A stretch of DNA of 64,000 bases, from positions 1,243,098 to 1,307,097 of the forward strand of contig VZRS01010803.1 in NCBI GenBank assembly GCA_013398055.1, in the 5' to 3' direction. The notes beneath the pieces were generated by a model, which saw only the letters and a program-made list of their open reading frames with translations, was not told the DNA's origin and made no database searches. Both the position numbers and the translations under genes were made by a program. This DNA comes from Ifrita kowaldi (Eukaryota; Chordata; Aves; Passeriformes; Cinclosomatidae). Of the stretch, positions 13,601-28,600 are shown piece by piece. Position 1 is the stretch's first letter. The number at the start of each line of letters is the position of its first letter.

Positions 13601-16600
13601 ATTGACTCTGTTTCCCACCCATGTGCTTCCAGCCACATCTCCTTCCAATTTTTAGAACAGCATCAGAAGCTTCTTAGCACCGTGTGTTACTGGGATAGAG
13701 GAGATCCTCCTGAGAAGCTGCATCTGTTGGCCCCAGAGGCACCACCCAATGGATTACTTATTGCTGTCTCCTACATATGACCACCAAAGGGAAGACAAAC
13801 CAGTGATCAGTTCTGACCTTGGACCCCTATTCATATTTTAGCCACAAGCTTTGCATGATTTATAATCAGTCCTTGCATTCATTTCTATCAAGATAACAAA
13901 AGAGGAAGGAAAAATGCATACAAGTTATTACTTAAGTGGCACAGATAGATAAGTATTATGTGAAACAAGCCATTAATTACTGCATGACATGAGGATTTCC
14001 CAGCATAGGATATTTCCAGTAAGTGTATTACAGTCACTTGATAATGAGTAAAAACCAATCCATAAACCCCAGTCCATGAAGGGAGGCTTGTCCTGTCCTG
14101 AATTCAGCAGGAGAAATAAGAGACTAAAAGCCCAGTCCAACCCAATTGGGTTCATAAAAGTCCAGCTGAAGAGAAGGGGAATGACAGTGTGATGTGAACC
14201 ACCAGGGCTAAATGGATGAGCGGGGCAATGTGGTGAGAGGTACTGTGGTGTGATGCCTTTCATGTCTGGAGATGTCCTCCCTCCCTCCTGTCTTCCTTTC
14301 CAATCTCTCCTGCCTCACAGAAGACAGAGTCTCAGCTACAGTTTTCTGTCCTTCAAAGTATAAAATTCCTCCAGTACCAGAATTAATGTTTTGCTTGGTC
14401 TGAAATAGTATGAGTTTCTTGGGATAAGTGTACCAGCAATCACAATTGCAAATATCAATCACGTTAACCCTTAATGTATTGGTCCCTACAACGTCTCAGC
14501 CCTACTCAGAACTACAGTTCTCTGCTTCACAAAGAAATCTGGGGCATCAGGTAAGTCAACACTACTGGGTGTTAACTAGAAACAAAGTATGGAAGAGTCT
14601 GTCCACAGGTGAGTGTGACATTTTCCTGAAGGAGGACATAAATAAACTGGTTTGCATTTTGAGATTCACACTGAAAAGTTTCTATACACTGAAATGCACT
14701 GCACCTTTACAAATGTTTTTCTCAGCAGAAAAACTGTATTTACTACAGGATGTCACACCTTACTCCAAGGTTGTAGGGTTTTCTGTTTGCTTGTTTGCAA
14801 TTTTGTTTTATAAATAAAATACCAATCAGAAGCTTGATCCTGTTCTTACAGAAGATGATTTTACTACAAAAAGTGTTCCAAGTAAACCACTGTGTAATGG
14901 CAATTTTACAGTTTTCTGTATATGTTATCTTGCCTTGACTGTCAGTCCTTCATAAATAGAGGTTGAATAATGTGGATAAATACTAGAGGAAGTGACAATA
15001 AAACAGGGCACGCTACTCTTACGAATTACAATAGTCCTGCACCAGAAACTCTTTTTTAGATATTTAGCATTTATCTTCAGAGCAAAGCAAAGTTTCTGAG
15101 CCAAGTTCCTTCTTCATGGTTTCTCTTTTCTTCGAAATGGACAAAATGGATTTTCTTATCGTAAAAGTGTTTCACAGCCCACCTCAGATACAAGCTACAG
15201 AGCACTTCAACTTGCCAGAGAAAGTGATCTAATTCTAACTGCAAATGATTAAGAACGCTGTACTTTGTATTTCTTGATAGGAACTCCACAAATTTCTCTG
15301 CAATCCACAATATTTACTGGTACATGCGCAAGTGCCAGTGAAAAGGAACTGTGGTACCTGTCTTCCTGTCCACAGAGCAAATTCTACAGAACAACAGAAG
15401 AGTAAACAGTCAATTATAAAACCTCTCAATAATCTCATTTGGCTAATAAGTACATAAGTTTTAAGGGCTGTTATTTCCATCTGCTGCTCAGTCCATATGT
15501 GCAAAATTTAAAACTTTGAAGTCAAACAATTTTGTTCAGCACTAACTGGATTCTAAACTACTGGCCAGCCTCACAGTCAGCTGTTGGGCCTCACTTTCTC
15601 AACTATTAATTACCCTGAAATTCTACTCACATTTCTAATAGCTGTGAGAGTTCAGCAGCCAGCTAAAAATACGTATTCAGTACTTAAGGAAAAACTGATT
15701 TGTACCCTCCAGACACTGCTGTGTAAAACACAGGTGTAGAACACAGTTCCTAAATGCAGAGACAGACAACTGTTACCTCCCACTGACAAATCTCTTCTTA
15801 TCACGCCAAGAGCTGCGATGGACATCCGTGACTAATCCTATTCAGTAGTTTGTATGTCCTGATTTTCCCTACTTGTAAAACCTTACTTACTTCATGTGAT
15901 TTTCTGCTCTCTTGTCCCATCTTGGCGCTTTCTGGATGTGTTACTATCTAATGCTTTCCACAGATCAAACCCCAGATGCCAATACACCACAATGCATGGA
16001 AGGACACGCCAGTTCAGGCATCCTTTTAAGCCTTTGCTCTTCAAAATACCTTTCTTCCCCTCTTTTTTTTTTTAATTTCCCTCTTTCATAGAGCTGAACT
16101 GTGAAAAGTTAGTGCATATATATACATGTATACATACATTCCTTTCTGTCACAAATGCCAAAAACCTGCATGTAATGTGAATGACAGAAACATCATAGAC
16201 CAAGTTCAGTGAGGAAGTGATGATCAAAACCTTGCTATGATGCATTAGAGAATTTCAGCAGAAGACCGCTAAGTTTTGACTGCTACTCTTTGTAAAAAGT
16301 ATGATCTAGGAACCCACTAGCTAGAGAAAAGGCATATGATCTGATGCAATCAAATGACAGAAGCACAAGTTATCAGCCAGTATAGTCTCGCCTTACTCCA
16401 CTGCTACCACCTTCCCTCACAAATAATTTGTAAGTTCTGAAACACCATCTCTGACCACTACATAAGTCTGCTCTCAGCTATGATTTCCATCAGCGCTGCT
16501 GCAGGGTTCATTTACAGTCTTGGCAATGATCCAAACACTTAACTTGCATGTTTCCTATTTATGTGGAACAAACAGGAAGACAGCAGGCTCCTCTTTTAAA

Positions 16601-19600
16601 TTACTGGATGAAAAATGGGATTAAAACCAACCAAACAAAACCAAACTTAATCATTCAGATCCACTGAACACACTGAGTCTCCAGACAGGATATCCCCATA
16701 GGCTGCTTAACTACTCATGACACTAACTCAAACAATCTGTATTTTTAAAATTAAAGAGAAGAAAGATAGAGGCTTTTTTGGGCAATGACATTTTGTTTTT
16801 GCAAGCACTGGTAGGGAAAGCAAAAGCAAAACTACAAAGCAGCTCCTAATAACTAGAAAGCAATTCCAGTAAAAAACAAAATTGAAAATCAGCTTTTACT
16901 GATTGGTATGGACTCTAAACCACATTTTGTGGTTTTTTGTTTTGGTGGGGGGTATTTTTGTTCTGTTTTGGTTTTTTAAGAAGGAACTTATATGACTGTA
17001 GAGATAGTTTCAAAGTCAAACAAGTTCCAGGATTTTTTAATTGGCTAGCATTATCTTGCAAATGCCCAATGAGATCACATTTCCATAAATGATTTATTCA
17101 CAATGAAAGTATTTACTTTAATTACTGTTGAAGCTCTGACCGTCATGGAACAAGAAGTATAATTCCTGCTCCCTGGAGTCCCAGGATACAGTCCCCAATG
17201 TAGTACAGGAGCACACACCTGGGTAGTTTTCACAATAAGTAGAAACAAAAGAAAAAAACTCTGCTTCTGATGCCACAATGAAGGTCAATTGAAACAAAAT
17301 GTACAGGATTTGAAGTGCAATGTAATTAAACTGACATCACAACGTCTATCCATCCTGTGCCATGTGCTCTAGGATGACCCTGCTTGAGCAGAGAGATTGG
17401 ATCAGATGACCACTGTGGTCCCTTCCAGCCTTACCCGTTCCGTGATTCTGTATGATTCCATGCTTTAAGAGAGAGTATTCCAGGCCAGGTTGGATGGGGC
17501 TTTGAACAACCTGCTCTGTGGAAGGTGTCCCTGTCCATGGTAGGGCATCGGAAGTAGATTAACCTTATGGTCCCTTTCAATCCAAACCATTCTATGACCT
17601 CTTGAAGAGGAAAAAAGAGGGAATGTTTTTAGATTGTAAGGCTGCCTAGCATTGCTGGCCAAGTTCTGCAAGTGCTTAGTACATATCTGTAGTAGAAAGC
17701 AACTCTCACATTGAAGAATTTATGGTGGAGACACATCAAATAAACACAGTGTGTAAGAAAGCAAGCAGTACCCCCAAGAAAAAGAGAAAACTTTACAATT
17801 TACAAACAAAACAATTTTGCAGCCACCTCTAATCCCTTTGCAGGATTTGTAAAAGAAGCCTTTCCTAACTTCCTTTACTTGCAGGCTTGTAAACCTGGAT
17901 GCAATGTGCACTCAGCTAATTCTCAAATCCTGCCCCTTGGAGGAAAACCCTGACAGAAGACAAGGAAGGACAGCCATTTACCTCATTCAGCAGTTTGACA
18001 TTTAAAGTCATCTAATATTTCTGCAAAATAGTTTGGACAGGAGGTGTCCTCCTATTTGTCAGAGTAACTGGTAACCTGCTCATGTCGCACTCTTTGGCCT
18101 TGAAGGGGAACAAGGGCAAGAGAAACAAAGAGCACTAATGAAGTCATGTACGCTGTGTCACCACGTGTCACTGTACCAAACAGCAGATTTTAATTATGGA
18201 GAGAGAGGAGAGTGTGTCTGCTATGAATTAGTAAACCCATAAATGCTGCTCAGCATTATGAATGCACCAGGGCTGCAGACATAAAGACTATATCTGGTAC
18301 AGGAGAACCTCACACATCATCGGTAATGACATGCTGAGTGCTCCGAGGAGACAACGCCCATTTAGTTCACTGGATTAAAACAGAACTGCTGCTGAACACT
18401 ATATATGGTGGTATGAAACCAAGTGAAACTTCTGCTTATGCAGTATAGCTGTAGAAGGGAAAGAAATTATTCAAAGCTTAATAGATGCTTAACAGTTTTT
18501 CTTAACACTCTGACAGGGGCTTTTGTCTTTAGAATTTGAACAATCAAAGGCAGGGAAAAATAAAGAAAAAGGCTGAATAGCAGTACTAGGATGACATTTT
18601 CCCCTTCAAAGGTTACATCCTATTTAGGTGCACTGCATTACTTTACAAATTATAATATACAAATCTGAGTAAAACAAAAGTGAAAAAGGACAAATACCAA
18701 GCTGAAAAATACCAACAAAAAGTTTAAAGAGTTCTCAAATAAAAATGAAGTTTCATGCATCAATTACCAAAATGATTCAAAAGGATGTCAACACATGGAT
18801 GTAAGTAGAACCAGAGCTGTCAAGGAAAAAAAGAAGTAGTATCTCCCCTGGGTGGAAAATTTTGACATTTATTCTTGACAACAAGAGAGTTTTTTTGGCA
18901 GGGGAGAGGGAAGATAACTCCCTTGCTCTCAGATAATGCAAAACTGTAACAGGGAAATGTTATGCGTGGCAATGTACTTTACAACAGCTGATTTAAAATT
19001 ACTGTTTCAAGTCTCTAGATTAATTGGCAAGAAGTTAACCTGAAGACAACCTAAGAAGTGGTGTCCCACCGGCTGTCTGACCTGACAGAGGATTTCACCC
19101 TATCCCAGACCATATCCTGACCCGCATCCAGGAAAGTGATGTTAAAAAGCCAGATAAGCTGGTTTTGTGGTTGCATCACCAACCACTATGTCACATATAG
19201 TTTCTGTATCTTTTTTCCTCTCTTACAAGAGACGTGAGCAGCTCCAGGGTAGAGGACCCACGGAGCTGGCTGGCAGTGTCAGAACAGCTTATTGGGACAC
19301 AAGTTCTCTCCTCAGCTGCCCCCAGGACCAGATGGTGTTAACAGCTTATGGTAGCAGTGGCCCTGATCATGGAATGCTCACAAGCAGAGCAGGTGTAAAC
19401 TGGGTGCATCTGTGCACAGCTGTGCCATACCTGCAGTACGGGCAAAATTGCATGCAAAAGCTATGGCAAGTGACCCTTTCATGCCACTGCTGTGTGGCCA
19501 GTTTGGCTAGCAGAACTTGGCACTGTCACCACCAGTAAGCACACTCACATCTGGCAGCAGGCAAAAGACTAAGAGGCAATATATGAAAGTGAAAGGGTTT

Positions 19601-22600
19601 GTATATTTGGGGTTGTGACCATACGATGTCTTTGCAATTTGTTTCCTTAATGGTTAAACGAACTCCAGGTTCTTGGTATGTGTCTAAGAATAAAAAAAGT
19701 CTGTAAGAACTTGTACTTCCACATTGGACAGGTGTGAAATAACACTTTCCAGAGCTAGGGACTTGCTACTTTTTGGCTGATACCAACGATTTTGATTATG
19801 CCACACCAAATGTGACAGTTCCAATGTGACAGAATCAGCATGTTCTCCATCTGAAAACACCTTCATAACATCACAGCTCCGAGACAGCTAAAATTTTTGC
19901 ATTAGAATTTCTTCAGGCAAGAAACTAAGCCTACTTTTCTGTTCTGCAAATCTTTTAAGCTGACCAACCCTCTGCTTAGATTTTTGAAATTGGGTCTGTC
20001 CAAAGCCACAGAGGCTGTTCAGGGATAGCATTCAAGCACAGAAGGGTAGTGAGGAAAAGACATGGATCCTGGAAAGACGTTTCATTTTTGAGATATTGCA
20101 TTCACTCCTGACTGGTTTAGGCAGTTCTCATCCAGCATCCATCTGGCCACACTCAGGCCATTACCATTGTCATTCTTTTGTATCCCTTAAGGAGAAAGCT
20201 CAGCTATTTAATTCCAGACTGGTTTTGGCTACAATGACCAGGGACCTAAGAACCAGGGGAGCTCTTTAATCACAGTACCAGGCATTTACCATAGTTCTAA
20301 TTAACTCAGGAAAGGATGAGCTTATCTTGAAGCACACAAGGTAGGTCACTCAATCCACTGGAATTAACCTGGTTACTTATAACTAAGCACATGAATAAAA
20401 TGACTTTTAAAAATAACCAGGAAGAAGTAAAATGAGACAAGCAAACCCAAGAGAGTCTGGATTTGTAATTGGCCTACATTACAAAAATGTAACTTATGAA
20501 AAGGCTAAGCACTAAGAACTCTATCTAGCATTTCTCAGCAGGACTGATCTTAGAAAAGAATCTTATTTGCATGATATTGTGCAATTCTTTATAGAATCCC
20601 CTCTTTAACAGAGCAGATGCTAACACACCTCTGAATTACGGACTGGACAAAAATCAGTTATTGCTTATGACAGTTCATACAAGGCACCACTATTACAAGA
20701 ACTAATGCATATTCAGGCAAAACTTTCTTCTACAAATTTTCAGCATTTTAATTTTTTTTCTTATTAATATAAATTTTAAACCAGTTCTGAATTGAAGCAT
20801 GCAACTGAAGTTGAATAGTTGTTATTATTTCTACTTTATTCGAAGCATAGTCTGTCTCTGCTCAGAAGATGACTGGACTGCAATTTATATTGCAAGGGAT
20901 ATTGAAAAATGTTTGCAACAATGCAGCACATAAAATATGCTGAGAGGGAAAAATGGTCTCTTGTTCTCAAATTCTATATTAATTAAAATGCATAAATAGG
21001 AAGTATCACCAATTGGGTTGCTGTTTCCCATCCTGATAATGACAGTCTCTCCTCTCCATCACCACTGAGCAGTTACATTTTACTGTTGCACCAACGAATT
21101 CTTCTTTTTAATGGGCACTTAAATCACTGTCTTTATTTCTATATAAAACTATTATATATGCTGGGCCTCAAAGAGGCAGGGAATAACACAGTTTACATAT
21201 ACCTTTAAATCCAAGTTGTTTTAGTCCTCCATTTGATTTTACAGTTCAAGACAAAGCAGAACAGTTGCAAATTATATTCTACTAAGCATAGCCACTTTGT
21301 ATGTGGAAAAATAGATTTCATAAATATTAATCTTAAAACAATGAGAAGATATGTATCTGTGAGAGCTTATGAGCGATTATCTCATTTATTAATATTCAAG
21401 AAAATGGTGTAGAATGTAATCATTCACAGAGATTGGGATTGTACAGTTGGGTTATGCCAACATTTTGGATCAAACACTTTGGAGCCACTTTTCAAATACA
21501 TGAGTTGTTCTCTGTCTTGGAGGGCCAAAGACCTGCTCAGCAGCAACAAAGCTCCTGACAAGTTTTCTGAAATAGTTAACCATAAGTTTTGCTTGGTTGG
21601 TCAAGCACAGTTCAGCTTCATTCAATATTTGCACCAGATCAGGACTACCTCCCTGAACCAGTAATAACATGGTTGTACAGAACCTAAAACAGGTCAACTA
21701 TAATTGTTATAAAGACTGAGGCAAAAAAAAAAAAATTCTTGCTAAACTTTCTCCTACTCCTTGTGGACTTTCAATAGAGACCTTCCCAAGCAACTAATTT
21801 GACACTGTAACTGGAACCCTATCAATTTAATTAGTTAGTACAGAATGTAAATTAACAGAAACCAAGAGATGACTCAAAGAATCACTTTGCAACTTAAAAG
21901 CATTATGGTAGCACTCTTGGAAAGAACAGTCGCTAAAGGTGCTAAAGACAGTCTGCCCAACCTAAAGACAGTCTGTCCTCACACAAACTTTTACTACAGA
22001 ACTCTACGTCAGATTTCAGTTCTGAATATATCCAAAATGAAAACTGAAATTACAAAAAGAGCTGTCTACTATTATTACTGGAGAGTTCCCAAATGCTGTA
22101 TTAATGGATCAGTGAAAAGACAAAGAGAAAAGATTGCCTTGACACAGCAGATTTAGCAAGGGTTCATTAAACCTCGTTCACAGATTAAAAAGACTTCTGA
22201 CTGACTCCTCACTGAAAGCCTACAGAAGAAAAATCATTAAAAAATTGCCCATCAGCAAGAAATACACCTAATCCAGTAACGAATGCAAGTTGGAGCCACT
22301 GAGAATAAACTAATCTTTCCTAAATGAAACTGCTGTTTGCCATGGATAATAGGTAAATAATGGGAACTAGAAGAGTCTTTCCTCTAAAGCCACTTTGGAA
22401 GATTATGTTTTGGTTTCAAAGCAATCCTCATGTCTATTCAAAAACCACCACAAGTAAAGTAGCTGCAACTCAACTGTGTGAAGTCTTCTCAGAGATAATA
22501 AGAAACAAAACTTGGAATCTTCACTGACAGAAACACAGCATATATCATATCACAGCATATCATAATACCACTAATTAGAACAGTGAAATAAAGAACAAGT

Positions 22601-25600
22601 ATTTGAAAAAACATCAAATCCAAAAATTGAGTTTCTTTCACGAGAGGTCATTATTCTCTTTCTTGCTTGAAAATTTATGTCCTGCAAGCTCTAAATTTCT
22701 CGGGAAATCTGGGCACAGACTGAACTGATACACACTGAATTATATGGCAAGGCTGTCTCTGTGACTGACGAAAACAAAAGGCTGCAGTAGAAAGGGAAAT
22801 TTTACAAGATCAATCATACCTTTGTCCTAAGAGCAACCTTCTTACTTCAGGACGCATTATATTATAGGGTATCTGTTTTATCTGCAGAACTTGTTTCTGT
22901 TTATCTGGTTTATCTGGAGAATTTGTTCCTGTGTGAGAACTCTAGTAATTTGCAATTCTTCATTAAACATTTTTTGTTGTTATCTGAGAACAATGTTATC
23001 ACAGTTAGATAGAAGTACTCCATTATTAAGAAGGCGGTCAACTCATAAATGAAAGCGACTATAACGTGTGTGAGAATAAAGGAAAAAGAAAAAAAAAAGA
23101 AAAAAACCCAAGGATTTTAGGATTCCTTCCATACTTCCCACTTCCTTAGTATTTGGTTTCAGCTGCTTCAGTGGCATAGCTACATTCAAAGCCTAATTCT
23201 AGCTCTTCCAGGAGCCTTTCCTGGAGGCATAGCATTTTAGGGTCAGGACTAGTGATGAAAAATTACCGAAAACTCAAAAAGAGAAAGTAAAAATCACAGA
23301 ATTGTTGAGGTTTGAAGGGACTGCAATCCAGAGGTTCAGCTATAGATTAGGACTAGTTTCCTTTTCCACTGCTGATCTGACAATATTTGACAGTGCTTTT
23401 GTCAATACTTTATGTGTTCCTCCAAGCAAAGGTTTAACTGCACAAAGTAGAAGTACTTCAGCCGTTACAAAAACATCTGAAGCCAGAATTTAAAAGCATC
23501 AAGACAAGGGGAAGAAAAAAATCAGGACCCCCTGACTCCACAACTGAACTCAAAAGTGTGTATTAATCTTCAATCCAGAACATGTCCCCTTTCTCCTGCA
23601 GACTATCTGAAGCTTAGACTGTCTAGTGTTTAACATCAACAAAATGCCCCCACTCCTCAACGTGAGATACACCCTTGCATTTCACCATTGCACTTGATTG
23701 TAACGTCACCATGTCACACACAAAAATTTTTCCCACTTCTGAGCCAGCCCCACTGCATGATCGTGTTCATCCAGGGAAAGTGCTAAATTACTGTCCCCCT
23801 GATTTTTTCTATACATCTGCAACTGTAGAAATAGAGTAGTGAGTCACTTTGGTATCTCACTGATAGAACATTGAATTTGATTAGCGATCACTATATCTCT
23901 TCCTTCCCACATGAATATTCTAAAGAAAATATAAAAGTATAAATATTTAACTATTCTGCTTGAAACTGCAGTTAAATTATTGATGTATTACAAAATCATC
24001 AGCAAGGCACTGTATGATTGTGTGATTTTTCCCTTCCACTGATACAGCCAGCTGAGCATAGTAAAAACAAACTGGTAACACACATATTAGAAGGCTTTTC
24101 AATGTTTTAGCAAAGTATTACAACAGCAAATGTGAATACTAAAGTGGCCTTGTTCCCTCTAGTCACACTTTCTGAATTATCTGGTTTATCAGTATATTTT
24201 AATATAAATTAAAGCACCTAAATAACCTCACTTTAGCCGCAAGCGTGAAAATACTAATAAATTTCTGCCATAAAACACATCAGAGATACAGAGAACACAC
24301 AGAGTGGGTAGTAATTGAGATATTCCAAGAAATATTTGGCTCAGCAGTTAAAAACCATGCAAGTCTGAATGCAAAATTTATACACCCCAGACAGCCTGCT
24401 TTGATAAGTGGGAAATCAAATCCAGTTAGTACACCTGTGTTTGTTATTCCTGCCCATTCATGTCAAAGAGAAACCACAGCCGTTCCCCTCTCCTCACTGA
24501 AAAGAGCACTGCCTTTTTTGGGCATAAAAGTGCTGTTGGCATAAGAATTACCCAGTGCTTATCAATTGTAAGGGTGTCCTACAAGAAAAATAAACAAGGA
24601 CTTCAGAGTATCGCTTCTATTCTGGAAATTCAAGGGAGGCATTTTCCCATGTAATGACTCTACATGGAACACCGAAGAGAAAGGTGCAATCCCCAGTGGG
24701 TATTCAGAAGAAGCAGAGAGTCAAGCCAAGTTTATGCAAAGATAAGAGGTACCTCACCTAGCACAGAAGAGAGAGATAACGTGAGAGGGGAAGGCTTGGA
24801 GTTCATTTGACAGTTGCATTTGGGCAGTATAAATCTTCCCTGGCTGCCCAGGATGCACTCCAGCACAGTCCCTAGCCCTGGCCTTTAAGTCTGAATACTG
24901 TCAGAGTGCTGGTTTTGTGATCCTCCAAACTGGCAATCTGTAGAGCATTCCATGACACCCTTAAACATTAGGAGGATTTGGCACCTAGACATAAATTAGT
25001 CAATGCCCTTCCATTTTTACAACAGTGGCTCCAACTGTTTGCTTTTTTCAGTTCCAGAAGAGATCCAGCTAGCACTCCTCTCCATTTATTTACAGTAACC
25101 ATTACAACTACTCATTCCATTCCTGTCTAAGGATGGCCCTTCACAATAATATTTGACAGGCTCCAAAAGTGTGCAAAGCAAGGCAACTACCTGCCCCTAC
25201 ACCTCTTTCCTGCATTCTTCTTTTCACTGCCAATTCCAACATGCAGTCATCTGAATGCAAAAAGCTTTACAGAATGCTCTCCTCAGCTAATCAAATCCCT
25301 TCACACTTCCATCTGTAATACAGGTGGGTCGCAACAAACCATTAACATAAATACTCAAAATATTTTTTTGGATAGTAGGTGGAGTGCGAATTTCTGGTAT
25401 ACTCTTACTGGGAACAACAGGAGATATTTTGCATAGGGTTTAAAAAAAAAAAAACCCAAACACATTTAAGTGATTTAGGAGATTACAAGCCAGCAACTTA
25501 CAGTGAATTCTGTACTCCTGCATGTCTACTTTCACACTGATTTTGCATGACTAAAAGCTTTTGTGTAGTCTTTGATGGTTGCATTCTTAATACCTGTGAG

Positions 25601-28600
25601 ACTGGTGCAACTGTGCAGCGAGTCACGAAGAACCAGGCTGGCACCACAGCTGACACAGTTTCACACAAACCTGCTCACACTCAGGAGTGTCTAATATCTA
25701 TCTGCACCAGATAAAGACATATTTTATCTCCTCCAGATGGAATAACACAGTCTAATGTACAATCATAGGCTGTCTGGAGGACACATTTCAGCAGATCCAG
25801 GAATACAAACACATTGCTGAGACCAGCTGCTAGGAATCTCCTTCCTTCCCCCAAAGGATTTAGCCATTCATCAGGCTTGGGTTAGCAAACAACATTTTCA
25901 AGCGTTGCAATGGCATCTGTAACCTTCAGGTTACAATCTGAAGAGATGTCTACTTGATTTGACCATCAGGCAAGGCTCAGATCTAATGTGTCTGAGTTTT
26001 AACTGTCCTGATTACAATATGTTTTGGCCCTCTGGTCTCTTGTAATGTTTAAATCAAAATATAATTTTGCTTTGTTCTCAGAATGTAAAGCTGAAATTGT
26101 AGCCTGAGTTTTACCATACACACATTTCGCTCAGAAAATGATTTGCACATCAAAATTCCACTCAGTGAAATTAAGACTACGTTCTCTTTTCTCTTTTGCA
26201 CTTAAACTGGAACTGAACATGTTTTTCTAATTAAAAAAAAGCATACATAAAGACAAGGTTTTGGCTTGGGTTTTCTGTGGTTCGATGTTTGAAATTATTG
26301 AGGTCTTTTTTTGCTTCTCACATGTCAAGACAACTTGAAAAGATATTTATTCAGAACTGTAGCAAAATACAGTGTTCAAATTCTTAGTGTGGGGGCTTTG
26401 CCTCACAGATGTACATCAAGGCTTTCAAAGAAACTGTGCATGCAGATTCTGAATCTGTAGCACTCAAGAATGTAAAAAAAGGAACTTGCAAAAAATTACT
26501 GCATTCCAAGAGGGACCTGCTGGTTCAGTACTGCAACTACTTAACTCTTCCCCTTTCCCACTGTAGAGACAAAGGCAAGGAGGCATGCAGGGTTAGGAAT
26601 GCAGATCAGGGTGTCATTAGTTAAGCCTGGGGCAGAAGCCTGCTCCCATAAAACAGGTAACAAATACTACAAATACAAAATTCGTGTGTAACAAATACGC
26701 ACAAATACTACTCCCTTTTTTTGCTGCTAGGTTCACCCCTCTGCATGTTCTGACACTGTGTGCATGTTCCACCCAGATGGTCACCTGCAGTGGTAAAGAG
26801 TACAGCTAGTACAGAGCAGTTCAGAGTGGATAACATAGATTCGTTAGACCAAAGATGTCACATGGAAGAAACAAAATAACTAATCTATGCACTTAGAAGA
26901 GAAGGATGGTCAAGGCATAGATCCAAATATATCAATCAGTACTAGGTATAATGAATGTGCAAAAAGGACCACCAGGTTTGTTCCAAAATGGTTTTGACCA
27001 ATGATCAGCTATAGCACAACAAGCCCTGCAGCACAAAGTTTACCCAAACATCTGAAAACTGTCCACCACCATCTTGCTTTGTACAAATAATACAGGTATT
27101 GCCAACACTGATATAAAAAAGTGACTTCTAACTCATACAACCAACACGATCACAGGGCAAGGAATTTTGGTATCACCTCCCCTCCAAAACAGTACCTACC
27201 TCCTGGCAGCTGAGCTTCCCAGCAGGCACACAGGAGAATGCTAGAGTATTTCTAGAACTAGAAGTTCAGACAGAGTATACAGAACAATAATTTCCCTTAA
27301 GCACTGGTCCAGGGACGTTTTGGTGCCTAAACAAATCATGCCCCATCATTACCATACTACAAAGAGAAAATACAGCTAACAAATTACAAAGCACCTATGC
27401 ACACACAATAAAAAATTACAAGTGTGCACAGCCCACCTCATGACCACTAAAGCTCAATAACAAACTTCCAAATCTACAAGTCGTTTATCTGTGCCCTCCC
27501 ATGGAGGAAATTGATTGTCCTGCTTAAGTTTGCCAAGACTGGAACCACCAGTATTCTAACTCTTAATGTAAACTGTCTCCTATTTAATCCAAGATAACAC
27601 AAAATAGAAATGAAAATGAGTGACATCTGCCAGTAGGAAAAGGGAATCAAATACTGTTCTAAAATGAAGATTTTCAAGGCAACAGCTAATTTATTTGCTA
27701 ACCCTAGCATTCAATCATGCAGCCTCTGTTGCAAGCACTGATGTCTGTGAAACACTAACCTTCATCACTTCAACTTGCAGGTCTTCATTGAGCGAAGGAG
27801 TCACTTTGACAGCATTCAGCATCTGATTAAGCAACTGTTTCTCATCGGAGTCTGTTTCCACGGATACAAACCTCTCATCAGACAGCAGCTTCTGCAGAGA
27901 GAAAATGGCAATGTACATGTTGAGACGAAAACTGCCTCCACAAAGTAGTGCAACTAAACCTACTAGCACTTGGTACTAGGGTGGTTAGGCTTTCTGGGGA
28001 AAAATTTCAAATTAATCCAGTAATATAAAATATACGAAAAATAGCAAAACTGGGAGATCTGTGTCATATCAGCTGCCATTCCAGTATCATCTTTCCCCAT
28101 TCCACTTCTCCAGTGTCCAGAAGAAAGCAGACATCAGTAACTGATACTTCAAATAATGTCCTCAGCAAAACCTCTCAGTATTTCAGAAGCTGGGAGAGAC
28201 TGGAACCTTTGCAGCTCCCCAGACCCTCAAAACAACAACAAATAAAAAAACCCCACTCAGGCTAGTATCCTGGCATTAAACTAGTGCTGTCAGATGCCCT
28301 GCCCAACAGGAGACAGTCACCTATCGTCCCAATAACTCCAACAGCATACAAAGCACAAGCGCTGTGGAGGTGGCACTTCTGATCACTGACAAGATGTGCT
28401 TTGTGTCATTCAGAAGTTGACTATTAATGGATACAATCAAGTTCCTAGATGAAGAGTACAGGTAACAAGTGACTAACACAAACACACACAGGAACCAACC
28501 CAAGCTGACGTGATACCAAAATTCCTTGCCCTGCTATTGGGTTGGTTGAACTGAATTCAATACAGACTGACTGAACTTCAGACTGAATATTTTAGACTGA

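Larger units (their letters stand above)
13555..27759 (-). other. ARFGEF3: ARFGEF3 intron 4
   Basis: About 14.2 kb. It carries two CR1 3' ends at 17345-17598 and a small CR1-like piece at 23291-23325, plus A-runs (for example near 21723 and 25442). A 123-codon plus-strand frame at 19167-19538 and a 129-codon frame at 14428-14817 are unrecognised and judged chance. The rest shows nothing I can name. Confidence 0.8.

Noticed and set aside
14428..14817. 129-codon plus-strand frame in intron 4
   Set aside because: No recognisable domain, no start context or splice support, and antisense to ARFGEF3. A frame of this size is expected by chance in 64 kb.
19167..19538. 123-codon plus-strand frame in intron 4
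   Set aside because: No domain, no repeat identity and no splice partners; composition looks non-coding.
21470..21697. 75-codon minus-strand frame in intron 4
   Set aside because: It looked somewhat protein-like, but exons 4 and 5 join in phase without it and no family was recognised.
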